Of a stretch of DNA of 64,000 nt, positions 1 through 11,123 are shown piece after piece (the stretch's first letter is position 1; every line of letters starts with the position of its first letter). Both the position numbers and the translations under genes were made by a program. The notes under the pieces were generated by a model. That model was not told the DNA's origin. It did not search any database and saw only the letters and a list, made by a program, of their open reading frames with translations. The stretch comes from Pleurodeles waltl (Eukaryota > Chordata > Amphibia > Caudata > Salamandridae), in the NCBI RefSeq assembly GCF_031143425.1, contig NC_090447.1, positions 26,626,238 through 26,690,237 of the forward strand. Direction: 5' to 3'.

Positions 1-42
1 TGCCCTGCGGTGGTCTCTGCTGGTAATCTTGCATGCGGTGGC

Positions 43-3000
43 TGTAGGAGGCTAGCCTGGCTTGTAGTGGGTACCAGGGGGTACTTACACTCTGTACCAG
101 GTCCAGTTATCCCTTATTAGTGTAGAAGAGGTGTTTCTAGCAGCTTAGGCTGATAGAAGGTAGCTATAGCAGAGCAGCTTAGGCTGAACTAGGAGACATG
201 CAAAGCTCCTACTATACCACTGGTGTCATATGCACAATATCATAAGAAAACACAATACACAGATATACTAAAAATAAAGGTACTTTATTTTTATGACAAT
301 ATGCCAAAAGTATCTCAGCGAGTACCCTCAGTATGAGGATGCCAAATATACACAAGATATATGTACACAATACCATAATTATGCAGTAATAGCAAAAGGA
401 AGTAATGCAAGCAGTGTAAAGTTACAGTAGATTGCAATAGGAGCTCATAGGTATAGGGGCAAGACAAACCATATACTCCAAAAGTGGAATGCGAAGCACG
501 AATGGACCCCAAACCTATGTGAGCTTGTAGAGGGTCGCTGGGACTGTCAGAAAACAGTGAGGGTTAGAAAAATAGCCCACCCCAAGACCCTGAAAAGTAG
601 GTGTAAAGTGCACCTATAACCCCCAGAGAGCACAGAAGTCGTGATAGGGGGTTTCTGCAAGGAAGACCAACACCAGCAGAGCAACAACAGTGGATTTCCG
701 GACCTGAGTACCTGTGAAACAAGGGGAACAAGTCCAAGAGTCGCGACAATGTCCAGAGTGGGCAGATGCCCAGGAAATGCCAGCTGAGGGTGCAAAGAAG
801 CTGCCACTAGATGGTAGAATCTGTGGATTCTGCAAGAACGAAGAGGGCTAGAAACTTCCCCTTTGGAGGATGGATGACCCACGTCGCGTCATGAAGAAGC
901 TTGCAGAGGTGTTCCCACGCAGAAAGACCGCAAACAAGCCTTGCTAGCTGCAAGGGCTTGCGGTTAGGGTTTTTGGATGCTGCTGTGGCCCAGGAGGGAC
1001 CAGGATGTCGCCACTTGGATGAGGAGACAGAGGGGGCGCCCAGCAGGTCAGGGAGCCCTCACAGAAGCAGGCAGCACCCGCAGAAGTACCGGATCAGGCA
1101 CTTGGAAGAGGAGTGAACCGGAGTCCACCCGAAGTTAGAAAAGGGAGTCCCACAATGCCGGAGGACAACTCAGAAGGTTGTGCACTGCAGGTTAGAGTGT
1201 CAGGGACCCAGGCTTGGCTGTGCACGAAGGAAATCCTGGAAGAGTGCACAGGAGCCGGAGCAGCTGCAAATCACGCGGTACCCAGCAATGCAGTCTAGCG
1301 TGGGGAGGCAAGGACTTACCCCCACCAAACTTGGACTGAAGAGTCACTGGACTGTGGGAGTCACTTGGACAGAGTTGCTGAGTTCCAGGGACCACGCTCG
1401 TCATGCTGAGAGGGGACCCAGAGGACCAGTGATGCAGTCTTTCGTTGCCTGCGGTTTCAGGGGGAGGATTCTGTCGTCCCACAGGAGATTTCTTCAGAGC
1501 TCCTGGTGCAAGAAGGAGGCAGGCTACCCCCAGAGCATGCACCACCAGGAAACAGTCGAGAAGGCGGCAGGAGAAGCGATACAAGGTTGCAGTAGTCGTC
1601 TTTGCTACTTTGTTGGGGTTTTGCAGGCGTCCTGAGCAGTCAGCGGTCGATCCTTTGGCAGAAGGTGAAGAGAGAGATGCAGAGGAACTCTGGTGAGCTC
1701 TTGCATTCGGTATCTAAAGAATTCCCCAAGGCAGAGACCCTAAATAGCCAGAAAAGGAGGTTTGGCTACCTAGGAAGGAGGATAGGCTAGTAACACAGGT
1801 AAGAGCCTATCAGAAGGAGTCTCTGACGTCACCTGATGGCACTGGCCACTCAGAGCAGTCCAGTGTGCCAGCAACACCTCTATTTCCAAGATGGCAGAGG
1901 TCTGGAGGAACTCTGGGCACCTCCCCTGGGAGGTGCAGGTCAGGGGAGTGGTCACTCCCCTTTCCTTTGTCCAGTTTCGCGCCAGAGCAGGGCTGGGGGA
2001 TCCCTGAACCAGTGTAGACTGGCTTATGTAGAGATGGGCACCATCTGTGCCCATCAAAGCATTTCCAGAGGCTGGGGGAGGCTACTCCTCCCCAGCCCTG
2101 ACACCTTTTTCCAAAGGGAGAGGGTGTAACACCCTCTCTCTGAGGAAGTCCTTTGTTCTGCCTTCCTGGGCCAGGTCTGGCTGGACCCCAGGAGGGCAGA
2201 AACCTGTCTGAGGGGTTGGCAGCAGCAGCAGCTGCAGTGAAACCCCGGGAAAGGCAGTTTGGCAGTACCCGGGTCTGTGCTAGAGACTCGGGGGATCATG
2301 AAATTGTCTCCCCAATGCCAGAATGGCATTGGGGTGACAATTCCATGATCTTAGACATGTTACATGGCCATGTTCGGAGTTACCATTGTGACGCTATACA
2401 TAGGTAGTGACCTATGTATAGTGCACGCGTGAAATGGTGTCCCCGCACTCACAAAGTCCGGGGAATTTGCCCTGAATGATGTGGGGGCACCTTGGCTAGT
2501 GCCAGGGTGCCCACACACTAAGTAACTTAGCACCCAACCTTCACCAGGTGAAGGTTAGACATATAGGTGACTTATAAGTTACTTATGTGCAGTGTAAAAT
2601 GGCTGTGAAATAATGTGGGCATTATTTCACTCAGGCTGCAGTGGCAGGCCTGTTTAAGAATTGTCAGAGCTCCCTATGGGTGGCAAAAGAAATGCTGCAG
2701 CCCATAGGGATCTCCTGGAACCCCAATACCCTGGGTACCTAAGTACCATATACTAGGGAATTATAAGGGTGTTCCAGTATGCCAATGTGAATTGGTAAAA
2801 TTGGTCACTAGCCTGTTAGTGACAATTTTGTAAAGAGAGAGCATAACCACTGAGGTTCTGGTTAGCAGAGGCTCAGTGAGACAGTTAGGCATCACACAGG
2901 GAACACATACATGTAGGCCACAAACTTATGAGCACTGGGGTCCTGGCTAGCAGGGTCCTAGTGACACATAACAAACATACTGAAAACATAGGGTTTTCAC

Positions 3001-3119
3001 TATGAGCACTGGGCCCTGGCTAGCAGGATCCTAGTGAAACAGTGAAAACACCCTGACATATACTCACAAACAGGCCAAAAGTGGGGGTAACAAGGCTAGA
3101 AAGAGGCTACTTTCTCACA
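43..3119 (-). repeat. Solo LTR, family A (Gmr1-like retrotransposon), 3.08 kb
   Basis: The copy begins TGTAGGAGG and ends TCACA on the plus strand and is flanked by a perfect 5-bp duplication GTGGC (38-42 and 3120-3124). It aligns end to end with the two LTRs at 14037-28062 and 31028-34019 and with the inverted copy at 41598-44675. The sense direction, set by the genes of the complete copy, is minus: the AATAAA signal lies near 290 and the promoter-like block near 1700-1850. No internal region is attached, so it is a solo LTR left by LTR-LTR recombination. Open frames inside it are discussed as a finding; none is recognisable as a known protein. Confidence 0.93.
1824..1831. promoter_or_regulatory. 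CRE-like palindrome TGACGTCA in LTR A
   Basis: A perfect TGACGTCA octamer. The same octamer is at the equivalent place in the other three family A LTRs (26846-26853, 32801-32808, 42900-42907), about 75-80 nt upstream, in the sense direction, of a TATA-like CTATTTAGG. CREB/ATF binding is inferred from the motif only. Confidence 0.5.
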
Positions 3120-3821
3120 GTGGCCACTAATCATGCCTGATGTGGTCACTATTACAACTTAGTAATATTAGCAGCTCACAATGATTTTCCTTGAACATAA
3201 GTAGCTCTTAACACACAAAAGGTTGGAGACTCCTGTTCTATACCTTATTCCTGCCCTGCAATAAAACCTGGTCCAGGAAAAGAGCCAACTTGTCACAGAA
3301 TGCACTTAAAATTAGAACAAAGCCAGTGGTCTGTACTGATTGGTAGAAGGATTACCAATCATATTAGCCAAACCAGCATATTATTTCAGGCAATGTGAAT
3401 ATTGTACAACCAATCCAATTGGCCTCAAAGTTAAAGGTAATCGGGTTTGCCAGAAATTGGTTGGTGTCCGGCCTCCTTTCTTAGAGCATCTTTGTGGCTC
3501 CACAGACAAATGTTTTTGCCTAAAATTTAAGGCACAGGGAGCAGCTATTATGGTTGGTGCCCTTAAGTGGACTGTGGAATTGTCCCTTATGTGAATGTAT
3601 GACCGGGTGACGCGTTATTGGGGCGATTGGGTGAAAGTTTATTTATTGAATCCCAAACATGGACTGGACATGGCATCTCCCTGCCTGACCTTAGTTATTT
3701 GTGCAATTTCATGCAGTGTATTCATTGCCGTAAGGTGTTAAAGCTCTTTACATGAGGAGTAGCATGTTACATAGGCACGAGGTTACACAAATCACCTTGC
3801 AATGAAATGTCTTTAGCTCTT

Positions 3822-4271
3822 GGGACCTGATCCTCAAACTACACTTTGTAGTACGTGTTGCAGTACTACAAAACGTACTGCAAAGTGTATGTTTTCCCTA
3901 TACTTATATGTGCTGCGTTTTCCACCCTACATGTGTGGAGTTTTATGCCCCAACTGTGGAGGCTCCGCACATGCAATTATAGATTATAGGAGTAAATATG
4001 AGATGGACAGGGGAGTGTGTGGGAAAAAGGTCAGACTTACCACTACACGGAATGGGATTAGGGAGGAGTGAGAGGGGTTCAGGGAGGGGTTTAGGGAGGG
4101 ACATCTCCCTCACACACAGAGGTTAGCCAGTTCCTTAACACTGGGGATGGAGGCATGTAACTTACACTCTTGTAGTACGTGTACACTCAGAGTTTGTGAA
4201 TACCGAAAATAGTAAATTTACAATAAAGTTCAAACTCACTTAAAGTGTAACTTACCTTTGTGAATCGGCCC
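3822..4271. mobile_element. Probable nonautonomous foldback DNA element
   Basis: The right end reads ACTTACCTTTGTGAATCGGCCC. Its reverse complement resembles the left end (GGGACCTGATCCTCAAAC) and the ends of the element at 38187-38413, which carries ACCTTTGTGAATCAGGCCC. The interior repeats short ACTTAC/TACGTG words in both orientations. No coding capacity. Boundaries are approximate and no clear duplication was identified. Confidence 0.4.
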
Positions 4272-4614
4272 CTCCATGCAGAGGATGGAAGCTACTGAGA
4301 GATGAAACTGCTGTTTCTCAACGTTGAGTTATTTCAAAACATGCAATCTGCAGGATGGAGTCATTTAAAACTTGACACGTTTAGGAGCGGATTTAGCGCT
4401 TTTTGAAGCGATTTACCTTTGTAAAACGACGTTTAAAGTAAACAGTGGTGGTATACTTGTAAACCTAAAAGGCCACTATTCTGAGAATCACAGCAAATGA
4501 CGAGGAATGAATGAGCTCCACTGTGGTTAGACTTACTCTGCCACGTTTTAACATAGTAGTAGTCAGTACATAATTTATAAAAGAATAAGCTCTGGGCCCA
4601 AAGTTTTGTTCAGA

Positions 4615-5107
4615 AGCACACAGCCGGCGCTATCAAAGATCAGGGTGCAGAATACCGAGGTGCAAGGGTGCCTGCGTTGTAAGCAGAATGTTTTTTTGTG
4701 TTGGAAGGGGCACCTTCACTCACAAACACAATCCTAGGAGGCTTTCTCCTCTGCAGAATGCAGCACACATAGAAAGAGGAAAAACCGAGGGGAAATAAAC
4801 ATATTTCTCCTCCGTACACCTCCCTTGGAGCGCCATATCTTTTTGGCCCATTCCCACGTTTACAAGGTCTTGTAAATCCGGGAATGCATCCAAACTCTTG
4901 GAAGTTGTGTGGGAACACCCACGCAACACCATGGAATGCCTACGCAAGACAGAGCAAAGCAGCGATGGGTGCTGATTTACTCCATATTTTTGGAGCAACG
5001 CAAAGTGGCTTTGCGTTGTTTCAAAAATATGACAAAAGGTTTGTGTTGCTTTTGCACCACATCGCATGGTGCAAATCCGACGCAAACCGAGTCATAAATA
5101 TAGCCCC
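4615..5107. mobile_element. Probable nonautonomous element with a strong hairpin
   Basis: It shares the stretch around TGCAGCACACATAGAAAGAG with the element at 35706-36345 and ends CATAAATATAGCCCC, like that element's CATAAATCTGGGCC. It holds a perfect 10-bp stem with a 3-nt loop at 4996-5018 (CAACGCAAAG-TGG-CTTTGCGTTG), extended by the outer pair CATATTTTTGG / CAAAAATATG. Open frames across it are shadows of the inverted repeat. Confidence 0.5.
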
Positions 5108-6386
5108 ATGTTTTTTTCCGCCTATGTATTGTTCTAAAGCCTGCAACAATATCTTATTGCAGCCTCAAGATTTAATGAAAAATCTGGAGATTTTGTAATT
5201 TTGTAAAGAAATGTACTTAATATTTTCTCGTTTTTCTCAAATGGATACACTTTAATCCTGCAGTGTTAATCAAGAAATTGTCATGTAATATTAGAGTAGA
5301 TCATGGAATTGTGCCAGAGTCACTGTTTATGGTGAACTGTTCATCTGATGACAGATATCAAACTCAAGACACGGCGGAAAGTATAAAAACTGTAGGATTG
5401 ATTCACACAGGTAACTTCCATTATTTTTGAGTAAGTTTACCGTTTTGAGTAAGTTTATTACTTTTCGCTATTCACAAACTGTACTTATGCAGTAACTTAC
5501 ACTTTTGTTTTAGACTCAGCACTACACATTGCCAACCACTGGTACTGTAGCACCCTCCCAGGGATGCTGAATTCCAAGGCTGTCTAGCATTGGGTCTACC
5601 TCATTGACTCATTCATTCTTTTTCATACTCTCTCTGTACTTTTATTTCACATTTGTGGGTTCTTTTTTCATGCCTGCTTTCTCATTTTTGTTTTTGTTGT
5701 CTTTCTGTTTCTCATCCATTCTCCATTTTATGCCTATTTCTCTCTTAGTCTGGTGCAAGGTTTGGTGATGAGAACTAATTCCTGGTGTCCAAAAATGAGT
5801 GTGATTGGCCCCACGTGGGACCATATGCACAGATTATGCAGTGACTTCATATATATCTGACTTGAAAATAATTATGGAACTGATTCCGACTGTGGCATTT
5901 CGGCCACTGCTGGCTGCCGCCAGGGTTGTGACAGAGGCCGGAGCGCTTCACAGCTGCCAATCTGACCGTCACACACTATGATGTGAACGGTGCAATGGTC
6001 AACGGTCCGCCACTACCACCAGGACCAGAGGTCCTTACGGGCTGGTGGCAGACCCATTTCCTATTCAACCATGGCGGCACAGAATTCAGCACTGCAATGC
6101 TGATTAGGAAATGATTTTCCGACAGCCTTTCTTTGGCTGGTTTCTTGCCATGGAAAGGCTGGTGGAAAACCAAAAAGGGGGGGCACTGATTTGGGGGGGG
6201 GGGGGAGCATACGGTGGTTCCTGCACTGTACACGACCAAGTCCTCCTCCTTTCTCTTGGAGATTTAGCCTTACAAAACTACAACATACCTCACTGGGTGA
6301 CTGAAAACCTTTCACTACTTTACAGATTCCCCTGCACCGTAGCAAGCTCAGCCTTTCATCCTTTCAGGGCTGATATAAATAGCCAC

Positions 6387-8177
6387 TGCAAGGAATTGGG
6401 TTACTGATTAAGGGGGGTGAAACATTTCTCAAGGAGCAACCACAATTTTTCTGAGGGTGAAGTAACAAACAAACCCCAAATTAGCGTGTGCTCATCCTTC
6501 GGGTAGCTTGGTACAGAGCAGTCAAGCTGAACTCAGAGGCAATGTGTAATGTATTTGTGCAACACCTCATACAGTAACACAGTCACAACACACTACAAAA
6601 GGAGCCCACAACAGTATTACAAAATGGAATGATTTTTAATAAATAAAACAAGACCAAAAGGACAAAAATCCCATTAGTAGATCCAGAGATATTGAATTAT
6701 TTATTTTTTTTTACATAAAATACCACCAAAAGGCATAAAGCCCCAACTGGGAATATCTGGTGGCGCCTGGACCGGGACTAAGTCACAAGTTCAGGCCAAT
6801 CGCACTGGAGTGCGGGCCAGCTGCAGGGACCCAGTTAGGCCCGTTGAACAGAGTACCTTAAATTGCTCAGAGGGTTACATTGATCTAGGTCGATGATGTG
6901 TTTTGCAGATGAGGTGATGCGTCAGTTCTGAGATGCGATGCATCGGTTCCAAAGAGCTGGGAGGCTGCGATGCGGAGTTTGGCATAGTTGTCGAGGCTGC
7001 CATTGACAAGAGATGCGAGGTCCTGCACTGAGGATGCGTTGTGCAGTGGCAGTTCCCAGCGCTCCGGCAGCGCTGCAAGTCTTTTAGACAGGTCCAATTC
7101 ATGCAGCAGAGCAGATGCGTTGATTCTTCTCAGGGGTGCGCTGCATAGCAGATGTGATGCGTCAGTTCCCTGAGTGAGAGCCCAGCAGTGCAGCAGCCTT
7201 CTTCCTGGCAGATTATCCACTGGTCCAGAAGTGTACTGAAGTGATGGTGTCTGAGGTCAAGTATTTATACCTAGTTGTGGGGAGAAGCATCTAGAGGTTT
7301 CCCTTTGAAGATCCCTGGAATCCTACCGTCCCTGTCCTGGCTCAGGACTAACTACAGGAGAAATGCAGCCCTTAGTGTGGAGGCAGGACACAAACTATTC
7401 AGCTGTAAGTGGGGCTGTGCCCAGCTCCTCCCTTTCATCCTGCCAGTCCTGCCATCAAGGCGCACTTAAGCTCCCTATTGAGAATGGTTGTCTAGGAGGA
7501 ATACACAAAGCCCAACTGTCAGCTACACCAGGTCAGGTGACCAGAGACAGGCACTAAATGGATGAGGCAGAAAATGCCATCTTTCTAAAAGAGGCATTTT
7601 TAGAATGGCAATTTACAATCCAACTTCAACATTAATTAGAATTTTAAATTGTGATTCTAGAGACACCAAACATGAACTAATTACCTCTTCCTATTTAGAA
7701 ATTACACTTATGAAATGTGATAGGGTAAATCCAATGGTATCCTATGGGAAGGATAGGCCTTGCAGTAGTGAAAAACAAATTAGAGAGTTTTTCACTATCA
7801 GGACATGTACATGTAGAGGAATGTTTGGGCCTGCAAATAGTTTATTTTGCCAGGTTGAAATGCCAGTTTATAACTGCAAACACAGGCTCTGCAATGTTTA
7901 ATGGGCTACTTAAGTGGGTGGCACAACCAGTGCTGTAGGCCCCATGGTAGCATTGGATTTAGAGGTCCTGGGTACATGTGGTACCACTTTACTAGGGACT
8001 TATAGTTAAATTAAATGTGCCAATTGAGTGTATGCGAATATTACCAAGCTTATGGGAGAGAGCACAAGCACTTTAGCAGTGGTAAAGTCTCAATGGCAGC
8101 AAAAACATGATCAGAAAAATAGAGGAGGAAAGCCAAAAGTTGGGGGAAAGACCACCCTAATGCTGATCGGTCGAACA
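6387..8177 (-). repeat. Solo LTR, family B (diverged)
   Basis: It starts TGCAAGGAATTGGG, ends TCGAACA and is flanked by GCCAC at 6382-6386 and 8178-8182, a perfect 5-bp duplication. It aligns throughout with the LTRs at 54837-56903 and 61904-63909, for example in the blocks around TAGCTTGG, AATGTGTAA, TATTTGTGCAA and the terminal CACCCTAA. It is diverged from them. A block at 6890-7160 has many GATGCG/TGCG words, the counterpart of the GCGTCG cluster in the other copies. It sits beside the old gag fragment at 8178. Confidence 0.8.
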
Positions 8178-8540
8178 GCCACTATTGAGTTGGGCATTGA
8201 TGACTCTTCAAGCGCCTTATCCAGAACCACTCACAGTTCTGTTAGGAGCACTGTTAGGAGCACTACTGGTAGTTGGAAGGGAGGGTTATACAAGTAGGCC
8301 CACCTTTCTCCCTAGAGGGCAGGTTGACAGGGTTTAAAAGACTAGGAACAGATTCTTCTCTGCCCATTCTCATGTCTCCTCAGTTTCTGAGGGGACCCAC
8401 TGCTCAACTTCAGGTGAGGATTCCCTAGATAGGGAACTCAGGCAACTGAGACTGGAGGAGGCAAAGCTTAGGCTTCCGCAGCAACAGCTGACCTTAGATA
8501 GAGAGGCCTTGGCAGTGACTAGAGAAAGGTAGGGTATAGG
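8178..8540 (+). pseudogene. Outer Gmr1-like element, gag fragment (left part)
   Basis: In plus frames this encodes a degenerate segment of a Gmr1-like Gag. The last 120 nt translate to a charged helical stretch (RELRQLRLEEAKLRL, then LTLDREALAV) matching the minus-strand Gag at about 30300-30200 (RELNRLRVEESSLKL, then LDLDRQSLEI). The match breaks at 8540 and resumes at 34076, where the hAT element ends. Stops and frameshifts are present. The N-terminal part is not found upstream of the family B LTR. Confidence 0.75.
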
Positions 8541-8557
8541 CAGTGGCGTAGCGTGGG
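8541..8557 (+). repeat. hAT left terminal inverted repeat
   Basis: 17 bp, CAGTGGCGTAGCGTGGG, perfect inverted match to 34059-34075, next to the GGTATAGG duplication. Confidence 0.95.
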
Positions 8558-9194
8558 GGGTGCAGGGGGGGGCGGCCGCACCGGGCGCAACATCTGGGGG
8601 GGCGCGCTCGCACTCGCAGCTCTCTGCCCCTGCCTGGCTCACTCACTCTCTCTCACTGCAGTGCTGGCTGTGCGAATCCGATCCGAGCCGCTGGGTCGCC
8701 GCCCACTGTGGAGGGGGGGGGTGCCAGGCGTGCGGTGCGGAGAGAGAGCGAGGGACTATCTGGGGGAGGGACAGTGCAGCGGCCGCCCAGAGCAGCGCTG
8801 AGCGCGGGAGAGAACCACACCAGACCAGCCCAGGCAGCAGCAAGAAGAAGCTGGCAGCGGCGACAGGTGACACAGGCCAGAGAGGAGAGAGCCAGTGGTG
8901 ACAGACGCTGCAGGAGGAAAACCTATGAGGACCTGGAGGAGAAAACCTAGCCTGCTGACTGCTGTGATCGGGTCCGAGTGACAGGAGTCAGGACTGACTG
9001 GAGTAGTACTGGGCTCAGTGGGCTGGCTGTGTAGTGCTACTAGTGACTAGACTGACTGACTGAGTGTGTGAGGAGAAGAACACTGAATAGCATGCAACTA
9101 TATGTGGACAGTGGACATAAAAGGCACAGAAGAATGTATTTATATGGAGCCATATGATTATGTAGCGCTACTCATAGAGGATCCTCAGAGAGGG

Positions 9195-9710
9195 GATCTA
9201 TTTTATGGGGAACCTGGCCTGCTGTAAGGGGGGAGATCTAAATGGGGGATGGGACCTGACCTCACCTCACCCTCGCCTGCTGTAAGGGGGGATCTATATG
9301 GGGGACATGATCCCCCATATAGATCCCCCCTTACAGTAGGCCAGGGTGAGGTGAGGTCCCCCATATAGATCCCCCCTTACAGCAGGCCAGGGTGAGGTGA
9401 GGTCACTCTGGGGTCCTCCATATAGATCCCCCCCCTACAGCAGGCCAGGGTCCGGACCTCACCTCACCCTGGCCTGCTGTAAGGAGGGGATCTATATGGA
9501 GGACCTCACCTCACCCTATCCTGCTGTAAGGGGGGAGATCTATATGGGGGACCTGCCCTGGCCTGCTCTAAAGGGGGATCTATGGGGGACCCTGCTGTAA
9601 AGGGGGATCTATGGGGGACCCTGCTGTAAAGGGGGATCTATAAGGACCCTGCTCTAAAGTGGGATCTATGGGGACCCTGCTCTAAATGGGATCTATGTGA
9701 TACATTGATA
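9195..9710. repeat. Subterminal array of direct and inverted copies of a GATCTATATGGGG unit
   Basis: The unit contains GGGGGATCTATATGGGG plus CCTCACCTCACCCTGGCC and CTGCTGTAAGG. It occurs in forward orientation (9215-9310), inverted (9305-9440), then forward again (9460-9700), ending in short 28-34 bp copies. The adjacent opposing copies could fold into long stems. It lies in the hAT 5' portion; subterminal repeats are common transposase-binding regions in hAT elements, but binding here is inference. Confidence 0.8.
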
Positions 9711-10135
9711 ATTGTTTATTTAATTAAAAATGTTTTAATACTGCTTAAATGTTTGTTTACATTTATTTTTAAAAAGTGTGTGTGTATATATTCATATATA
9801 TATATATATATATATACACACGCACATGTGTTTGAGGTGCACACCCTAATGCCATAGGCTGCGCACGCCTATGCACTCTGTCTGACTCTGACATAACAGT
9901 TCGCTCAGTCAGTTTAACAGCGAGTGAGCAGAGTCAGCAGTCTGGCGCTGTCACATATTTCGCAAAAATTTCGCTATTGTCACACGGATCCTCCTCCTAG
10001 CCAATCAGGAAGTGGGATCCGCTTCCTCATTGGCCGAAAGGCGAATGCATGCAATTGGCTGAGCTGCCGAGCAGGAGGCGGGAGGACTCGAGGAGACGCG
10101 GGGAACTGAGTAGAAGCCGCCGCTGCAGGTAAGAC

Positions 10136-10222
10136 TCTCTGCATTGAAAGGGGGCACGCTGGTCATTCTGCAATGAAAGGGGGCACACTGGTCTCTCTGC
10201 ATTGAAGGGGGCATGCTGGACA
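10136..10222. repeat. Three tandem copies of an about 32-bp unit
   Basis: Copies start CTGCATTGAAAGGGGGCACG, CTGCAATGAAAGGGGGCACA and CTGCATTGAAGGGGGCATG. Noncoding, inside the putative hAT intron. Confidence 0.8.
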
Positions 10223-10440
10223 CTTAGCAGGGCATAGGCAGGATCACTAAACTCATCACATGCATTCGACATGTAGGGCCAAAACCCTCCTCAGACAAAG
10301 ACTACTCGGATTGCAGTGTGTGCACCTTGAAGAAAAGAGCCAAGGCCTTCAAGTTCAAGTGGAGCTTCCACGCGGTGAGTCTCTTCTCCTTCCACTATCT
10401 TCCTGCACTTCCTGTAAGACACACCATCCTGACCCTCAGG

Positions 10441-10532
10441 GCTGACGTAGGTATTCTTTGTACATGTACCTGATGTAGGTATTCTTTGTACATGTACCTG
10501 ACCTGACGTAGGTATTCTTTGTACATGTACAT
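10441..10532. repeat. Three tandem copies of an about 30-bp unit
   Basis: Each copy contains GTAGGTATTCTTTGTACATG followed by TACCTGA. The unit includes the palindrome GTACATGTAC. Confidence 0.85.
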
Positions 10533-11123
10533 TCAGAGATTTCAATATGACCAGTACTCAGGTAGGAAAACTTACTAGGTAGGAACTGCATATGATCTTA
10601 CATACAACAATCAGACAGAACATAACTGAATAACATTGATCTCCTTACAATGGCATCTTGTGTCTGTAGCTGTTGAGAGCAGAAAAATGAAGAAGCAAAA
10701 AGATCTAAGTGAGTTTGACAAAGGACAGGGACACATTATGTAATGGCTAGATGATTGGGTCAGAGCATCTCCAAAACTACAGTTCCTTTGGGATGAGCCC
10801 GGTCTGCAGGTCAAGACTGGCATGTTGAGCTGACCAGATGGATTGAAGTTTGGTTGGTTCAACAGTGACGAGACAGATTTCGATCCATATGTAGCTGCTC
10901 CAGCTCAACATAAGTTGATGTAAGCGAGTGGGTCTAGCAACCTTTAATTTATTTATTTTTTTTGCTGAAAGAGTAAGGCAATAGGCATGAAGGTGAATAA
11001 ACATTATGTTAAGAGTAAAGAAATGGTTATACAATGAAGGGGTGCTAAAAGTGCAGCAAGGCAAGAAAGTGATTTTCTTTTTTTTCTTTTTTTAGAATTT
11101 TAGCAGAATACTACACCTATATC

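Larger units (their letters stand above)
3125..6381. other. Intergenic stretch without a recognisable gene
   Basis: No frame gives a recognisable protein. It contains two probable nonautonomous elements (about 3822-4271 and 4615-5107), a further TTCACACAGGTAACTT-type element fragment near 5398-5520 and a G-run at about 6187-6206. The rest is unassigned AT-rich DNA. Confidence 0.5.
10129..11095 (+). other. Putative intron in the hAT 5' untranslated region
   Basis: There is a consensus 5' splice site, CAG then GTAAGA, at 10128/10129, and a strong 3' splice site at 11094-11095: a run of about 20 T/C ending TTTTAG. The first in-frame ATG of the transposase follows at 11124. A second donor-like site (GCG then GTGAGT) is at 10374/10375. 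The region upstream (8560-10128) is CpG-rich with no convincing protein, fitting a noncoding first exon and promoter. Splicing is inferred from motifs only. Confidence 0.45.

Noticed and set aside
8560..8950. Overlapping frames on both strands in a CpG-rich block
   Set aside because: High GC lengthens frames in all phases; position at the hAT 5' end fits promoter/leader better than a gene.
10136..10532. Spaced short repeats that could suggest a CRISPR array
   Set aside because: Only three copies each, no unique equal-length spacers, no cas genes, and an animal-type sequence context.
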